A DNA stretch of 7,571 bases. Origin: Chitinophagaceae bacterium (GTDB taxonomy: Bacteria; Bacteroidota; Bacteroidia; Chitinophagales; Chitinophagaceae). This document shows, piece by piece, positions 1 through 6,657 of this stretch (within the stretch, counting starts at the first letter, position 1; every line of letters begins with the position of its first letter). A program made the position numbers and the translations under genes. The DNA lies in the NCBI GenBank assembly GCA_016786965.1, contig JAEUVL010000068.1, positions 1 to 7,571 of the forward strand, read 5' to 3'. Under the pieces are notes generated by a model. It was not told where the DNA came from. It worked only from the letters and a program-made list of their open reading frames with translations, and searched no databases.

Positions 1-199
1 ACAGCGAACTTAGGTGATTAACTAATACCAACTTTACATCATAATAATATTTACTAATAAAAGTTAGCTCAAGTTTTCCTTTAAGTATCAATCATATTTT
101 CTCATCCTAATATTTTGGAGCTATTCAATTTTAAGAAATAACTCCAGCCAATTTCTAAACTCAATGATTTGATTTCTAAATTAATATATTCCAATCATT
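1..199. other. AT-rich leader upstream of the first amidase gene
   Basis: This stretch is about 25% GC by my count (50 of 199), well below the genes that follow, and holds no convincing coding frame: all three plus-strand frames stop within the first 21 bases. It ends directly at the ATG at 200. It contains a 9-base direct repeat, ATTTCTAAA, at 151-159 and 172-180, spaced 21 bases (two helical turns) apart, and an imperfect inverted repeat (117-125 with 137-145, one mismatch, 11-base loop). I could not fit the Bacteroidota promoter consensus (TTG, then TAnnTTTG) with confidence. It probably carries the promoter of the gene at 200, by position only. Confidence 0.4.
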
Positions 200-754
200 A
201 TGAACATCCAACTCCTTCCATCCCCGCTTGCTTCCCGCCAACGGCAAAACCAACCTGTGTTAATAGTACTCCATGCTACGGCAGGGGCAACAGCAGCAAG
301 CAGTATCAGCCATTTGCGAAGTGTGGGGCTTAGCTATCATTATATCATTACCCGGGATGCAAGAGATTCTGCTAAAACAGCTACTGCAGAAAACACAGAA
401 CCTATTATCTATCAATGTGTCGCAAATAACCGACATGCATTTCATGTCGGCTCCACCATTCCCGCACCCGGTGGACTTGGGATCAATAAATCTTCTATTG
501 GCATTTCGCTGGCCAACATTCAACGAAAAAACAATCCTGAGCCATACCCTGCCAAACAAATTGCTGCTTTGAATGAATTACTGGCGCATCTCAAAGCCAA
601 AGTGCCTTCATTGAAATTTTTAACCACCCATGCAGTTGTACAACCCTGGAACAGGGCCGACCCGTTAGCTTTAAAGGGGGCAGAAATAGCAGCCAAACAT
701 GGTTTTCAATTCTTTCGGCCTACCGCAGAGCAAATTGAAAAACACACGCCATAA
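200..754 (+). CDS. N-acetylmuramoyl-L-alanine amidase-like protein (amidase_2/PGRP fold), no signal peptide
   Basis: The 184-residue product is essentially one amidase_2 (T7 lysozyme/AmpD/PGRP) domain, the fold that cuts the amide bond between N-acetylmuramic acid and L-alanine of the stem peptide using one zinc ion. Visible landmarks are VLHATAG with His25 as first zinc ligand, SYHYIITRD (residues 45-53; Tyr46 lies where T7 lysozyme has its catalytic Tyr), AFHVG (80-84), SIGISL (99-104), and THAVVQPWNRADP (143-155) with His144 and Asp154 as the other likely ligands. About 15 extra residues (54-68) enlarge the loop after the second strand. Ser103 occupies the position that is Glu in AmpD-like enzymes; eukaryotic-type PGRPs also have Ser there. 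There is no signal peptide, membrane helix or peptidoglycan-binding domain, so it is predicted to be cytosolic unless exported unusually. Met1 is the only methionine in the protein, which supports the start, though no Shine-Dalgarno is visible. The fold is secure; the natural substrate (intact murein, recycled muropeptide or another amide) is not. Confidence 0.88.
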   Translation: MNIQLLPSPLASRQRQNQPVLIVLHATAGATAASSISHLRSVGLSYHYIITRDARDSAKTATAENTEPIIYQCVANNRHAFHVGSTIPAPGGLGINKSSIGISLANIQRKNNPEPYPAKQIAALNELLAHLKAKVPSLKFLTTHAVVQPWNRADPLALKGAEIAAKHGFQFFRPTAEQIEKHTP

Positions 755-951
755 TCATTCTTATCCTCTCCTCAAAATACCCAAAACAGGTTATTGCTTT
801 TCTCCTGTCAATAGCAGATATTTACTATCACTCCCTGCCCGCTGAATGCTTATCTTGAAATAACGGATGCTATCGATGCTTTTATCCCTGCTATGTTGAA
901 AGGCAATAGCTACTTTTTTATATAAGACATGAACCAACTAAACCATTAACC
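755..951 (+). promoter_or_regulatory. Intergenic region before the membrane-protein gene, with three related short repeats
   Basis: This 197-base gap is long enough to hold a terminator for the first amidase gene and a promoter for the gene at 952. Three related short motifs stand out: GAATGCTTATC (844-854), GATGCTATC (866-874) and GATGCTTTTATC (875-886), all in the same orientation. They could be operator half-sites or chance. A T-rich run at 911-918 (TACTTTTT) loosely resembles the Bacteroidota -7 box but lacks the final G and has no well-spaced TTG. A six-codon reading frame (929-949) ends two bases before the start at 952. No strong terminator hairpin was found. Confidence 0.25.
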
Positions 952-2055
952 ATGAATGCGGTACTCGAAACGGGCATTTCCCTGGTCCTTATCTTTTTTA
1001 TCTTCAGTATTGTCACCTATGTTATCCAGGAATTAATTGCGGTAAACCTGAAATACCGCAGTAAGATGCTCTGGAAATCCATGTGGCAATTATTCGACGG
1101 AGAAAAACTGGAAGGCCGCATGCAACTGCTGAAAGCGTTGCCTCAAAATGATACCGATACCACAAAAGACTTCTATAATCACCCCCAGATACAAAGCCTT
1201 AAAAAGAACCTGAATGACAATACCCTGCCCAGCTATATTCCTGCGGCCAACTTTGCGCTGGCTGTGATGAACCTTATTGCCGCAAAGGCTGATGCCAATA
1301 AAGATAACACCGCAACCGTCTCTCAAACTACTTCTTTAGATGATATCAGGGCAGGTTTGCAAAAATTTGTGGACAGCAAAGGCAATCTCTATGCGGTAAT
1401 TAAAAACCTGCTCGATACTTCTTCCACTCTGCAAGAACTTCAACAAAAGATAGAAGATTGGTTCAACGGGTACATGAAAAGAGTGTCCGGCTGGTACGAA
1501 TCACATATCATCATATCCATCCGCATCATTGCCGTGGCGCTTACCCTCATCTTTAATATTAATGTGATCAAACTGGCCAAAAAAATATATACGGACGGGG
1601 AACTCCGAACCAGTCTTGTAGCTATGGCGGAAAGAGTAGTGGACAAACCTGATGCTGTTACTCAATACTACACCAGCAGTTTTAATTCCATCAGCAAAAA
1701 CATAGACAGCATATACCAGCAACAATTAGATGCTGACACGACTCTCGATGGCAAGAAAAAAATACTGGCAGAAAAGGCAACCGTCCTCGATAGCTTAGCT
1801 GGTGTTTACACCAAAAAGAATTCCGCTGCTATGCGGTCGCTGGTAAGCCAGCTTGATTCCACCGGCCTGCCGCTGGGGTGGAAGGGGGATTCGCTGAAAG
1901 CAGAAACAAGTGGAAAACCGGGCAGCAACCCCCTTATTAATATCCTGCTGATGATCATCGGCTGGACCATCGGCGCCTGCTGTATTTCCATGGGTGCTCC
2001 ATTCTGGTTTGATATGCTGAATAAACTGGTGAATGTGCGGCGTACAGTAGTGTAA
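952..2055 (+). CDS. Conserved membrane protein of unknown function, three predicted helices
   Basis: The 367-residue product has hydrophobic segments at about residues 8-30, 185-204 and 328-349, separated by two polar regions. It carries landmarks I recall from a widespread bacterial family of unassigned function: FYNHPQI (74-80) and LPSYIP (92-97) in the first polar region, WF..YMKRVSGWY (170-182) just before the second helix, NINVIKLA after that helix, LPLGW (306-310) before the third, and GAPFWFDMLNKLVNVR (348-363) at the C-terminus. The first helix starts almost at Met1 and probably acts as an uncleaved signal anchor. With three helices, the two soluble regions should lie on opposite sides of the membrane. 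I see no enzymatic motif and give no name. A 48-base gap to the next amidase gene suggests cotranscription, so it may anchor or regulate that enzyme, but this is context only. The A-rich leader before ATG 952 is typical for Bacteroidota, and an ATG at 929 is out of frame and stops at once. Confidence 0.85.
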   Translation: MNAVLETGISLVLIFFIFSIVTYVIQELIAVNLKYRSKMLWKSMWQLFDGEKLEGRMQLLKALPQNDTDTTKDFYNHPQIQSLKKNLNDNTLPSYIPAANFALAVMNLIAAKADANKDNTATVSQTTSLDDIRAGLQKFVDSKGNLYAVIKNLLDTSSTLQELQQKIEDWFNGYMKRVSGWYESHIIISIRIIAVALTLIFNINVIKLAKKIYTDGELRTSLVAMAERVVDKPDAVTQYYTSSFNSISKNIDSIYQQQLDADTTLDGKKKILAEKATVLDSLAGVYTKKNSAAMRSLVSQLDSTGLPLGWKGDSLKAETSGKPGSNPLINILLMIIGWTIGACCISMGAPFWFDMLNKLVNVRRTVV

Positions 2056-2103
2056 AAGAAATAGCTTTCGTCAACCATTATACCTTAACCTAAACTTTTT
2101 TGT

Positions 2104-2670
2104 ATGCCAAACTGGAAACCAATTGTTGGACTAAGTTTCAGCCCTGAACAATTTGATGCGTATTGCCATTCCCTGCAATGGAACGCCTGGCGGCCTTCTT
2201 TCCTCGTATTGCATAATACCGCCACGCCTACGCTGGCGCAACGACCCAATGGTTTTACTAAACAGCACATGCTGAACTTTGTGAGCTTCTTCCGTGACCA
2301 AAAAAAATGGAGTGCCGGCCCGCATCTTTTTATTGATGATAAAAAGATATGGGTATTTACGCCTCTTACGATGTCCGGTATCCACTCCCCTTCCTGGAAC
2401 AAACTGGCTATTGGCATTGAAATGCTGGGCAATTATGAAACTGATGATTTCAAAACCGGCCGGGGACTGGCAGTAAATCAAAATACGATAGCCGCCATGG
2501 CCAGTCTTTCTGCCGTGCTGGGGCTTGACCCTGCCACTATACGGCTGCATAAAGAGGATCCCAAAACAACCCATAAATGTCCCGGGAAAAATGTGAAGAA
2601 ACCGGAAGTAATAGCCGCTGTAAGGGCATTGGTGGAAACACGGCATGGCGGCGACCATGCTCCTGAATAA
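2104..2670 (+). CDS. N-acetylmuramoyl-L-alanine amidase (amidase_2 fold), no signal peptide
   Basis: The 188-residue product is a second amidase_2 protein, distinct from the one at 200-754. Likely zinc ligands are His37 in FLVLHNTA, His149 in RLHKED and Cys159 in THKCPGKN: the His-His-Cys set of T7 lysozyme and catalytic PGRPs rather than the His-His-Asp set of the first. Further landmarks are GPHLFID (72-78, with His74), a GIHS turn (92-95) and AIGIEMLGNY (102-111), where Glu106 matches the catalytic Glu of AmpD-like enzymes. About 30 residues precede the first ligand. It resembles small endolysin-type amidases, but no phage gene is nearby. No signal peptide, membrane helix or cell-wall-binding domain is visible, so access to the murein layer is unexplained; a cytosolic role on muropeptides or export through a partner are both possible. 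It lies 48 bases after the membrane-protein gene and 35 before the amidohydrolase gene. ATG 2104 follows a T-rich leader without a Shine-Dalgarno; the N-terminus fits this start. Confidence 0.9.
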   Translation: MPNWKPIVGLSFSPEQFDAYCHSLQWNAWRPSFLVLHNTATPTLAQRPNGFTKQHMLNFVSFFRDQKKWSAGPHLFIDDKKIWVFTPLTMSGIHSPSWNKLAIGIEMLGNYETDDFKTGRGLAVNQNTIAAMASLSAVLGLDPATIRLHKEDPKTTHKCPGKNVKKPEVIAAVRALVETRHGGDHAPE

Positions 2671-2672
2671 TT

Positions 2673-2684
2673 AAGTTATAACTT
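2673..2684. repeat. Perfect 12-base palindrome between the second amidase and amidohydrolase genes
   Basis: AAGTTATAACTT is its own reverse complement and lies in the 35-base gap, two bases after the amidase stop codon. It could be a small operator or a weak hairpin, but it is all but one base pair-rich A/T DNA on each arm, so chance is a fair explanation. No loop or T-run makes it a credible terminator. Confidence 0.2.
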
Positions 2685-2705
2685 TTAGCTATAAAACAAA
2701 GACGC

Positions 2706-4652
2706 ATGAATGAGGAAGCTACACCACCTGTAAGCGATGGTATACCCGCATTGCCTGAGAAAGAAAAGTACCCGATCATTAATTGCCATGCGCATATTTT
2801 TACCGGTGATCATGTACCACCTTACCTGGCAAAATCCATAGTCATATCTCCTTTTTACAAATGGGTCAATTTCAGGTGGATCTTTAAGATCATGCGACGT
2901 CATTACCGTAAAAAAGATACAGAACGCTTCGATGGTACGGCTAATGTAAAAGCCCGTAAGAATTTTGAGTGGGACAGGAAATTTAAAAACAATTACATCC
3001 GATTCATTCTTCACAATGCTGCAGGCTGGTATCTGACGCTGCAGATCATTGAACTGATAGGCCACCGGATGTTTACTATATCGCAAACAGATCCTTGCTG
3101 GACAGAACGCCAGTTAAATTCACTACACCGTTTTTTATCCGACTATTATGTACTGCTCCATCCAACCCGCTGGTGGGTACAGGGCCTTATGCTAATTGCT
3201 GTAATGGGCTTCTTTCAATCCGGCCGAAACCTGCTTTGGTTCATTGCTAAAAATACAATCTCTGTGCTGCGCAAATTGCCCGGAAAACAAACCAAGCAAT
3301 TGATCGAACGCTATTTGACCATAGGCCGCTTCGCCTTTCATGAGGAACAGTCCCGTACGCTTAGTGATTTGAAAGACCAGTACCCGGAAAATTCAGGTTT
3401 CGTGATCCTGCCCATGGACATGGAATATATGGATGCAGGTAAGCCTCCCAAAACCTATAAAGAGCAAATGCAGGAATTGGCTGAAATACGGGCCGGCAAG
3501 GAAAATATTTATCCCTTTGTATTTGTAGACCCCCGTCGTATTGCGGCGGAAGGGGCTGGCTATTTTAATTATGAAGTAAAAGACGGCAAAGTAAACCTGC
3601 TCCCCTGTTTCATCAAAGATTATATCGAAGGGCACACATTCAAAAAAGAAATAAAAAAGGGCAAAGAGAAAGGCAAAGAAAAAGAGGTATCTGTACCCAA
3701 ATTCAGCGGGTTTAAAATATACCCTGCTCTTGGCTATTATCCATTCGATCCATTATTACTGCCACTGTGGAAATATGCTGAGCAGGAAAACCTTCCCATC
3801 CTTACCCATTGTGTGCGGGGGCCGATGTATTACCGCGGAAAAAAAGATAGAGACTGGGATTATCATCCTATTTTCCAGGAACTTGTTACTATCGTAAAAA
3901 AGGAAGACCAAAAAAAAATAAGTACCGACTCCTTTGCCAATATGCTATTGCCACAAACAAAGAATGATGAATTCTGTGCCAATTTTACTCACCCCATGAA
4001 TTTTCTTTGTCTGCTAAAGAAAGAATTCCTGGTCAAAGCCGTAGAAATCGCTATAAGTAAAGCCAGTGATGAACGAACTAAAGATAACCTGAGGATGATT
4101 TTTGGTTTTACTCCGTCAGCAGACGGCAAAAGCGCTGAAGTAACCCGTGGCCTTGATGATCTGAAGATATGCTTCGGCCACTATGGCGGTGGCGATGAAT
4201 GGCTGAGATATTTTGAAAAAGACCGCTTCAAGCATAGTGCGCAACTCGCTAAAAAGCCGGACAAAGGAATTGATTTCATTAACCAGGCAAATGATCCTGC
4301 AACAAAAGCACCTGGTAAAGCGGAACAACTCTGGAAATTCACCGACTGGTATTCAATCATCAGCAGTATGATGTTGCAACACGATAATGTATATGCAGAC
4401 ATCAGCTATATTCTTCATGCAGATGCCGAAATACTGCCGCTCCTGAAGCAGACATTGCAAAATAAAAAGTTACGCCACAAAGTGCTTTATGGCACTGATT
4501 TCTTTGTAGTCCGTAATCATAAAAGTGATAAGAATATGCTTGCTGATATGATGGGTGGGCTGGAGGTAGAAGATTTTGACCAAATAGCCAGATGTAATCC
4601 CCGAAAGTTTTTAAACCTGGCCCCAAAGCCAGAATATTCAGGTTGCCCTTAA
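2706..4652 (+). CDS. Amidohydrolase-superfamily protein with inserted membrane helices
   Basis: The 648-residue product is a metal-dependent TIM-barrel hydrolase of the amidohydrolase_2 (ACMSD-like) type. All expected metal ligands are visible: the HxH pair His28/His30 in INCHAHIF on strand 1, His368 in LPILTHC, His492 in CFGHYGG, and Asp598 in YGTDF on the last strand. FKIYPALGYYPFD (336-348) is the usual strand preceding the His368 strand. The protein is far longer than the roughly 300-350 residues of simple members. About 185 residues (40-225) are inserted after strand 1 and hold a clear hydrophobic helix (about 156-180) and a weaker one (about 98-118). A second long insertion lies between His368 and His492. 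A lysine-rich loop covers 313-326. There is no N-terminal signal peptide, so the barrel probably sits on the cytosolic face of the inner membrane, though that is inferred. Hydrolysis or decarboxylation of a small molecule is expected, but no substrate can be assigned. It is the last gene of the putative operon and ends six bases before a hairpin. Confidence 0.85.
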   Translation: MNEEATPPVSDGIPALPEKEKYPIINCHAHIFTGDHVPPYLAKSIVISPFYKWVNFRWIFKIMRRHYRKKDTERFDGTANVKARKNFEWDRKFKNNYIRFILHNAAGWYLTLQIIELIGHRMFTISQTDPCWTERQLNSLHRFLSDYYVLLHPTRWWVQGLMLIAVMGFFQSGRNLLWFIAKNTISVLRKLPGKQTKQLIERYLTIGRFAFHEEQSRTLSDLKDQYPENSGFVILPMDMEYMDAGKPPKTYKEQMQELAEIRAGKENIYPFVFVDPRRIAAEGAGYFNYEVKDGKVNLLPCFIKDYIEGHTFKKEIKKGKEKGKEKEVSVPKFSGFKIYPALGYYPFDPLLLPLWKYAEQENLPILTHCVRGPMYYRGKKDRDWDYHPIFQELVTIVKKEDQKKISTDSFANMLLPQTKNDEFCANFTHPMNFLCLLKKEFLVKAVEIAISKASDERTKDNLRMIFGFTPSADGKSAEVTRGLDDLKICFGHYGGGDEWLRYFEKDRFKHSAQLAKKPDKGIDFINQANDPATKAPGKAEQLWKFTDWYSIISSMMLQHDNVYADISYILHADAEILPLLKQTLQNKKLRHKVLYGTDFFVVRNHKSDKNMLADMMGGLEVEDFDQIARCNPRKFLNLAPKPEYSGCP

Positions 4653-4656
4653 ATTA

Positions 4657-4697
4657 GAGCAAGCTTCAGGCCGTTATAAACGGCTTGAAGCTTGCTT
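4657..4697. terminator. Strong hairpin between convergent genes, probable bidirectional terminator
   Basis: The arms 4658-4675 and 4679-4696 pair over 18 positions with one G-T wobble (GCAAGCTTCAGGCCGTT against its near-perfect complement) around a three-base ATA loop. A further G-T pair is possible at 4657/4697. The hairpin begins five bases after the amidohydrolase stop codon and ends about 14 bases from the stop of the minus-strand gene, so one element could serve both. Neither side has a long T-run (the minus side reads TCTAATTT), so it may stabilise RNA 3' ends or rely on stem strength. Confidence 0.75.
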
Positions 4698-4710
4698 GCC
4701 AAGAAAAGTT

Positions 4711-6387
4711 CTATTTACTTACCACAAACTTTACACTCTTCTCCTTCATCGTTACCGATGAGCGAAGCACCAACAGGTATACGCCGTCGGTAAGAGAAGT
4801 GATATCCATCCGGGCCGTAGTTCCTTTTATTGCCTGTTTTTGCAGCAAAGCACCCTGCATATTGTAAATGCTTAGCTGATCAAAGTCTTCATTATTGATA
4901 TTGTTTATATTCAATTCGTTTTGTACCGGGTTTGGATATACCACTAATTTGCTTACCTGTAATACATCTTCCGGCTTTTCTTCCAGACCTTTACCAGTGA
5001 TGGCTTCCGCTGGTTCGCTCACTCCTTTATCATCACAGCCGTGATTATTCCGACCCTGGCCGAAGCGAACGGCAAACGCCCGGAAATAAGTACTGTTGTA
5101 AGTGTAGGGATCAAAATCGTTGGTATTTCCTATTGTAATTAATTGCCCCTGGCGATCTGTAAGTCCTCCTACCAGCACATGTGATCGTTGGTACCCCACA
5201 CTGTCGGGACCATTAAATCCTCCGTCCTGCTGACCGTTCTTTTTTATCCGCATCACCAGGCCCCTGGAAAGATAGGAGCTGTTTCTTCTCTCACCTAATG
5301 CATAGAAGCGGTCCGATTCGTCGACCACCAATTTTGTCATCACGCAACTATCGGTAGAATACTGGTATGATCTGCTCCAGTGCAGATTTCCGGCAGAAGG
5401 ATTGATACGGCTTATCACACACTGCTGCTCCCCGCTGGCTAAGTATTGCGCAGTGAGACTGAAAATACGTCCATTATTATCAAGAGCCAGGTCGCATAGC
5501 TGAAATCCCTGTGCCACAAAATGTGTTCTATTGTAAATGACATTCCCATTATTCTTGGATAATTTATACAAAAACATTCCCTGTGCAGTATCTCCAATTG
5601 ACTTACCTCCGTACAAGAACAGATTCCCTTCATCGTCAAGTTTGAATAATAAGTTAAACCTTCCGGGGTCTGTTTCCAGCCTGCGGGTATTTAACAAAAC
5701 ACCATTAGCACTGTACTTCCTGATCTTGATCTCCGGAAAGAAAGTATAAAAATCTTCTATCACTATTGCCCTGCCAGACTGATCTACCTGTAAGTAAGCA
5801 AAAGAAGTAGCTACAGTATCGATACTTTTCCATTTTACACCAAGGTATTTATCCATCTTCATGACAAAGGAGGCCGGGATAAAATCTGTGCCTGAAGGAT
5901 ATTGTCCATCGCCTGTCAGGTACAGATTATCTGTGCGGTCCAGTTCAAAACCATTAATGTTGAAGATGGAGAAATTGTTGGGTAATACGATCTGGCGTTG
6001 TGCTTTTACCACCAGGTTTGTATCCAGCTTATATAATTTAAATACAGCATTGCCTTCCAGCGGAAAACTTTTCAGTAACACATAGAGTGAATTATACCGC
6101 CCGACCCTGGTTTCCACATTAGCCCATGTACCGCTTAGAAAAAAACGTTTTTGTTCTGTACCGTTAATGTGCGACTTGGATATTTTCCAGGAGTACGTTT
6201 CATTTTCGCTGCTCCATTGGTAGCTGGCCACAAATGAATTAGCGGTGAATGAACGAACCGAGGAACTGAAAGTACCACCAGGCGGTGGATTGATACCATC
6301 CTGGTTTTGATACCACTGTACTTGTGCCTCCAGACAAAAAGATAAACATACCATGCTAAAAAGCAGCAACGATCTTGGCGTTTTCAT
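4711..6387 (-). CDS. Secreted beta-propeller protein with T9SS type A C-terminal sorting domain
   Basis: The 558-residue product starts with a classical signal peptide (Lys2, Arg5, then a hydrophobic core at 7-19, likely cut after Ala21 in LEA|QV). Residues from about 99 to 443 contain at least seven repeats of roughly 45-55 residues with the pattern 'hydrophobic-x-x-D-x-x-G/D-x-hydrophobic-Y-hydrophobic-x-G ... K-hydrophobic ... G-x-hydrophobic-x-W', best seen at 148-188, 199-236, 248-287, 300-338, 353-390 and 408-443. This is typical of SBBP/PQQ-like beta-propellers, probably seven or eight blades. A linker rich in Gly, Glu and Lys (444-479) leads to the sorting domain at about 480-558, with VVYPNPVQNEL, the LSIYNMQG strand, and the GVYLLVL and KFVVSK strands. 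Such proteins cross the inner membrane by Sec and the outer membrane by the type IX system, and are then released or attached to surface lipopolysaccharide. The propeller has no catalytic motif I can name; binding or adhesion is possible. It is transcribed towards the plus-strand cluster and is probably monocistronic. Confidence 0.9.
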   Translation of the reverse strand: MKTPRSLLLFSMVCLSFCLEAQVQWYQNQDGINPPPGGTFSSSVRSFTANSFVASYQWSSENETYSWKISKSHINGTEQKRFFLSGTWANVETRVGRYNSLYVLLKSFPLEGNAVFKLYKLDTNLVVKAQRQIVLPNNFSIFNINGFELDRTDNLYLTGDGQYPSGTDFIPASFVMKMDKYLGVKWKSIDTVATSFAYLQVDQSGRAIVIEDFYTFFPEIKIRKYSANGVLLNTRRLETDPGRFNLLFKLDDEGNLFLYGGKSIGDTAQGMFLYKLSKNNGNVIYNRTHFVAQGFQLCDLALDNNGRIFSLTAQYLASGEQQCVISRINPSAGNLHWSRSYQYSTDSCVMTKLVVDESDRFYALGERRNSSYLSRGLVMRIKKNGQQDGGFNGPDSVGYQRSHVLVGGLTDRQGQLITIGNTNDFDPYTYNSTYFRAFAVRFGQGRNNHGCDDKGVSEPAEAITGKGLEEKPEDVLQVSKLVVYPNPVQNELNINNINNEDFDQLSIYNMQGALLQKQAIKGTTARMDITSLTDGVYLLVLRSSVTMKEKSVKFVVSK

Positions 6388-6657
6388 AAAGTAGGATTTT
6401 TAGTTGTACGGATTCGAACTTGCTGTTAATAGTATCACAACAACCGTGCAGCAAATGCCAATGCCGTGTATTTCCGAAGCAATAACAACAGCGATAGTTT
6501 GCATAACTACGCAGGAATAGAAACTTTACTAAGTGATACACGAAGGGGAAATACCAGCCGGGAATTTTTCAGCACCAGGTCCGTGATAAATAGAAGATTG
6601 CTGACTACCCTTATTTCCTTAAAAACAATTGTTGAAAGCTGATCGACGGCTAAAAAA
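6388..6657. other. Intergenic region between recN and the T9SS cargo gene
   Basis: These 270 bases separate two minus-strand genes, so they should hold the recN terminator and the promoter of the propeller gene. I see no convincing coding frame. A 61-codon frame (6356-6541, minus) overlaps the propeller start and has no family resemblance or plausible composition. Structure seen includes a short bulged hairpin at 6491-6512, a 10-base palindrome AACAATTGTT at 6624-6633, and a T6 run immediately after the recN stop. I could not place a promoter with confidence. Confidence 0.4.
6491..6512 (-). terminator. Possible weak terminator hairpin downstream of recN
   Basis: GCG (6491-6493) and TAGTT (6495-6499) pair with CGC (6510-6512) and AACTA (6505-6509), leaving one bulged A and a five-base loop. 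On the minus strand it is followed by a T-rich TGTTGTTATT. The stem is only eight pairs and lies about 145 bases after the recN stop codon, so the assignment is tentative. Confidence 0.25.

Noticed and set aside
117..145. An imperfect inverted repeat in the AT-rich leader as a terminator of an upstream gene.
   Set aside because: The stem is nine positions with an internal mismatch and an 11-base loop, with no T-run; too weak to call.
911..918. TACTTTTT as a Bacteroidota -7 promoter box.
   Set aside because: The final G is missing and no TTG element lies at a suitable distance; the nearest is only about 12 bases upstream.
929..949. A six-codon frame (MNQLNH) ending two bases before the start at 952, possibly a leader peptide.
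   Set aside because: It has no attenuator-like structure or biased codon run, and is too short to distinguish from chance.
200..2670. A prophage lysis cassette (endolysin plus holin).
   Set aside because: The 367-residue membrane protein is too large for a holin and carries motifs of a chromosomal family. No phage structural or regulatory gene is present.
6410..6419. The minus strand reads GTTCGAATCC, which looks like a tRNA T-loop.
   Set aside because: The flanking bases do not form a T-stem, and there is no anticodon arm or acceptor stem around it.
6356..6541. A 61-codon minus-strand frame upstream of the propeller gene.
   Set aside because: It overlaps the start of a well-supported gene by 32 bases, has odd composition (many Cys and His) and no recognisable domain.
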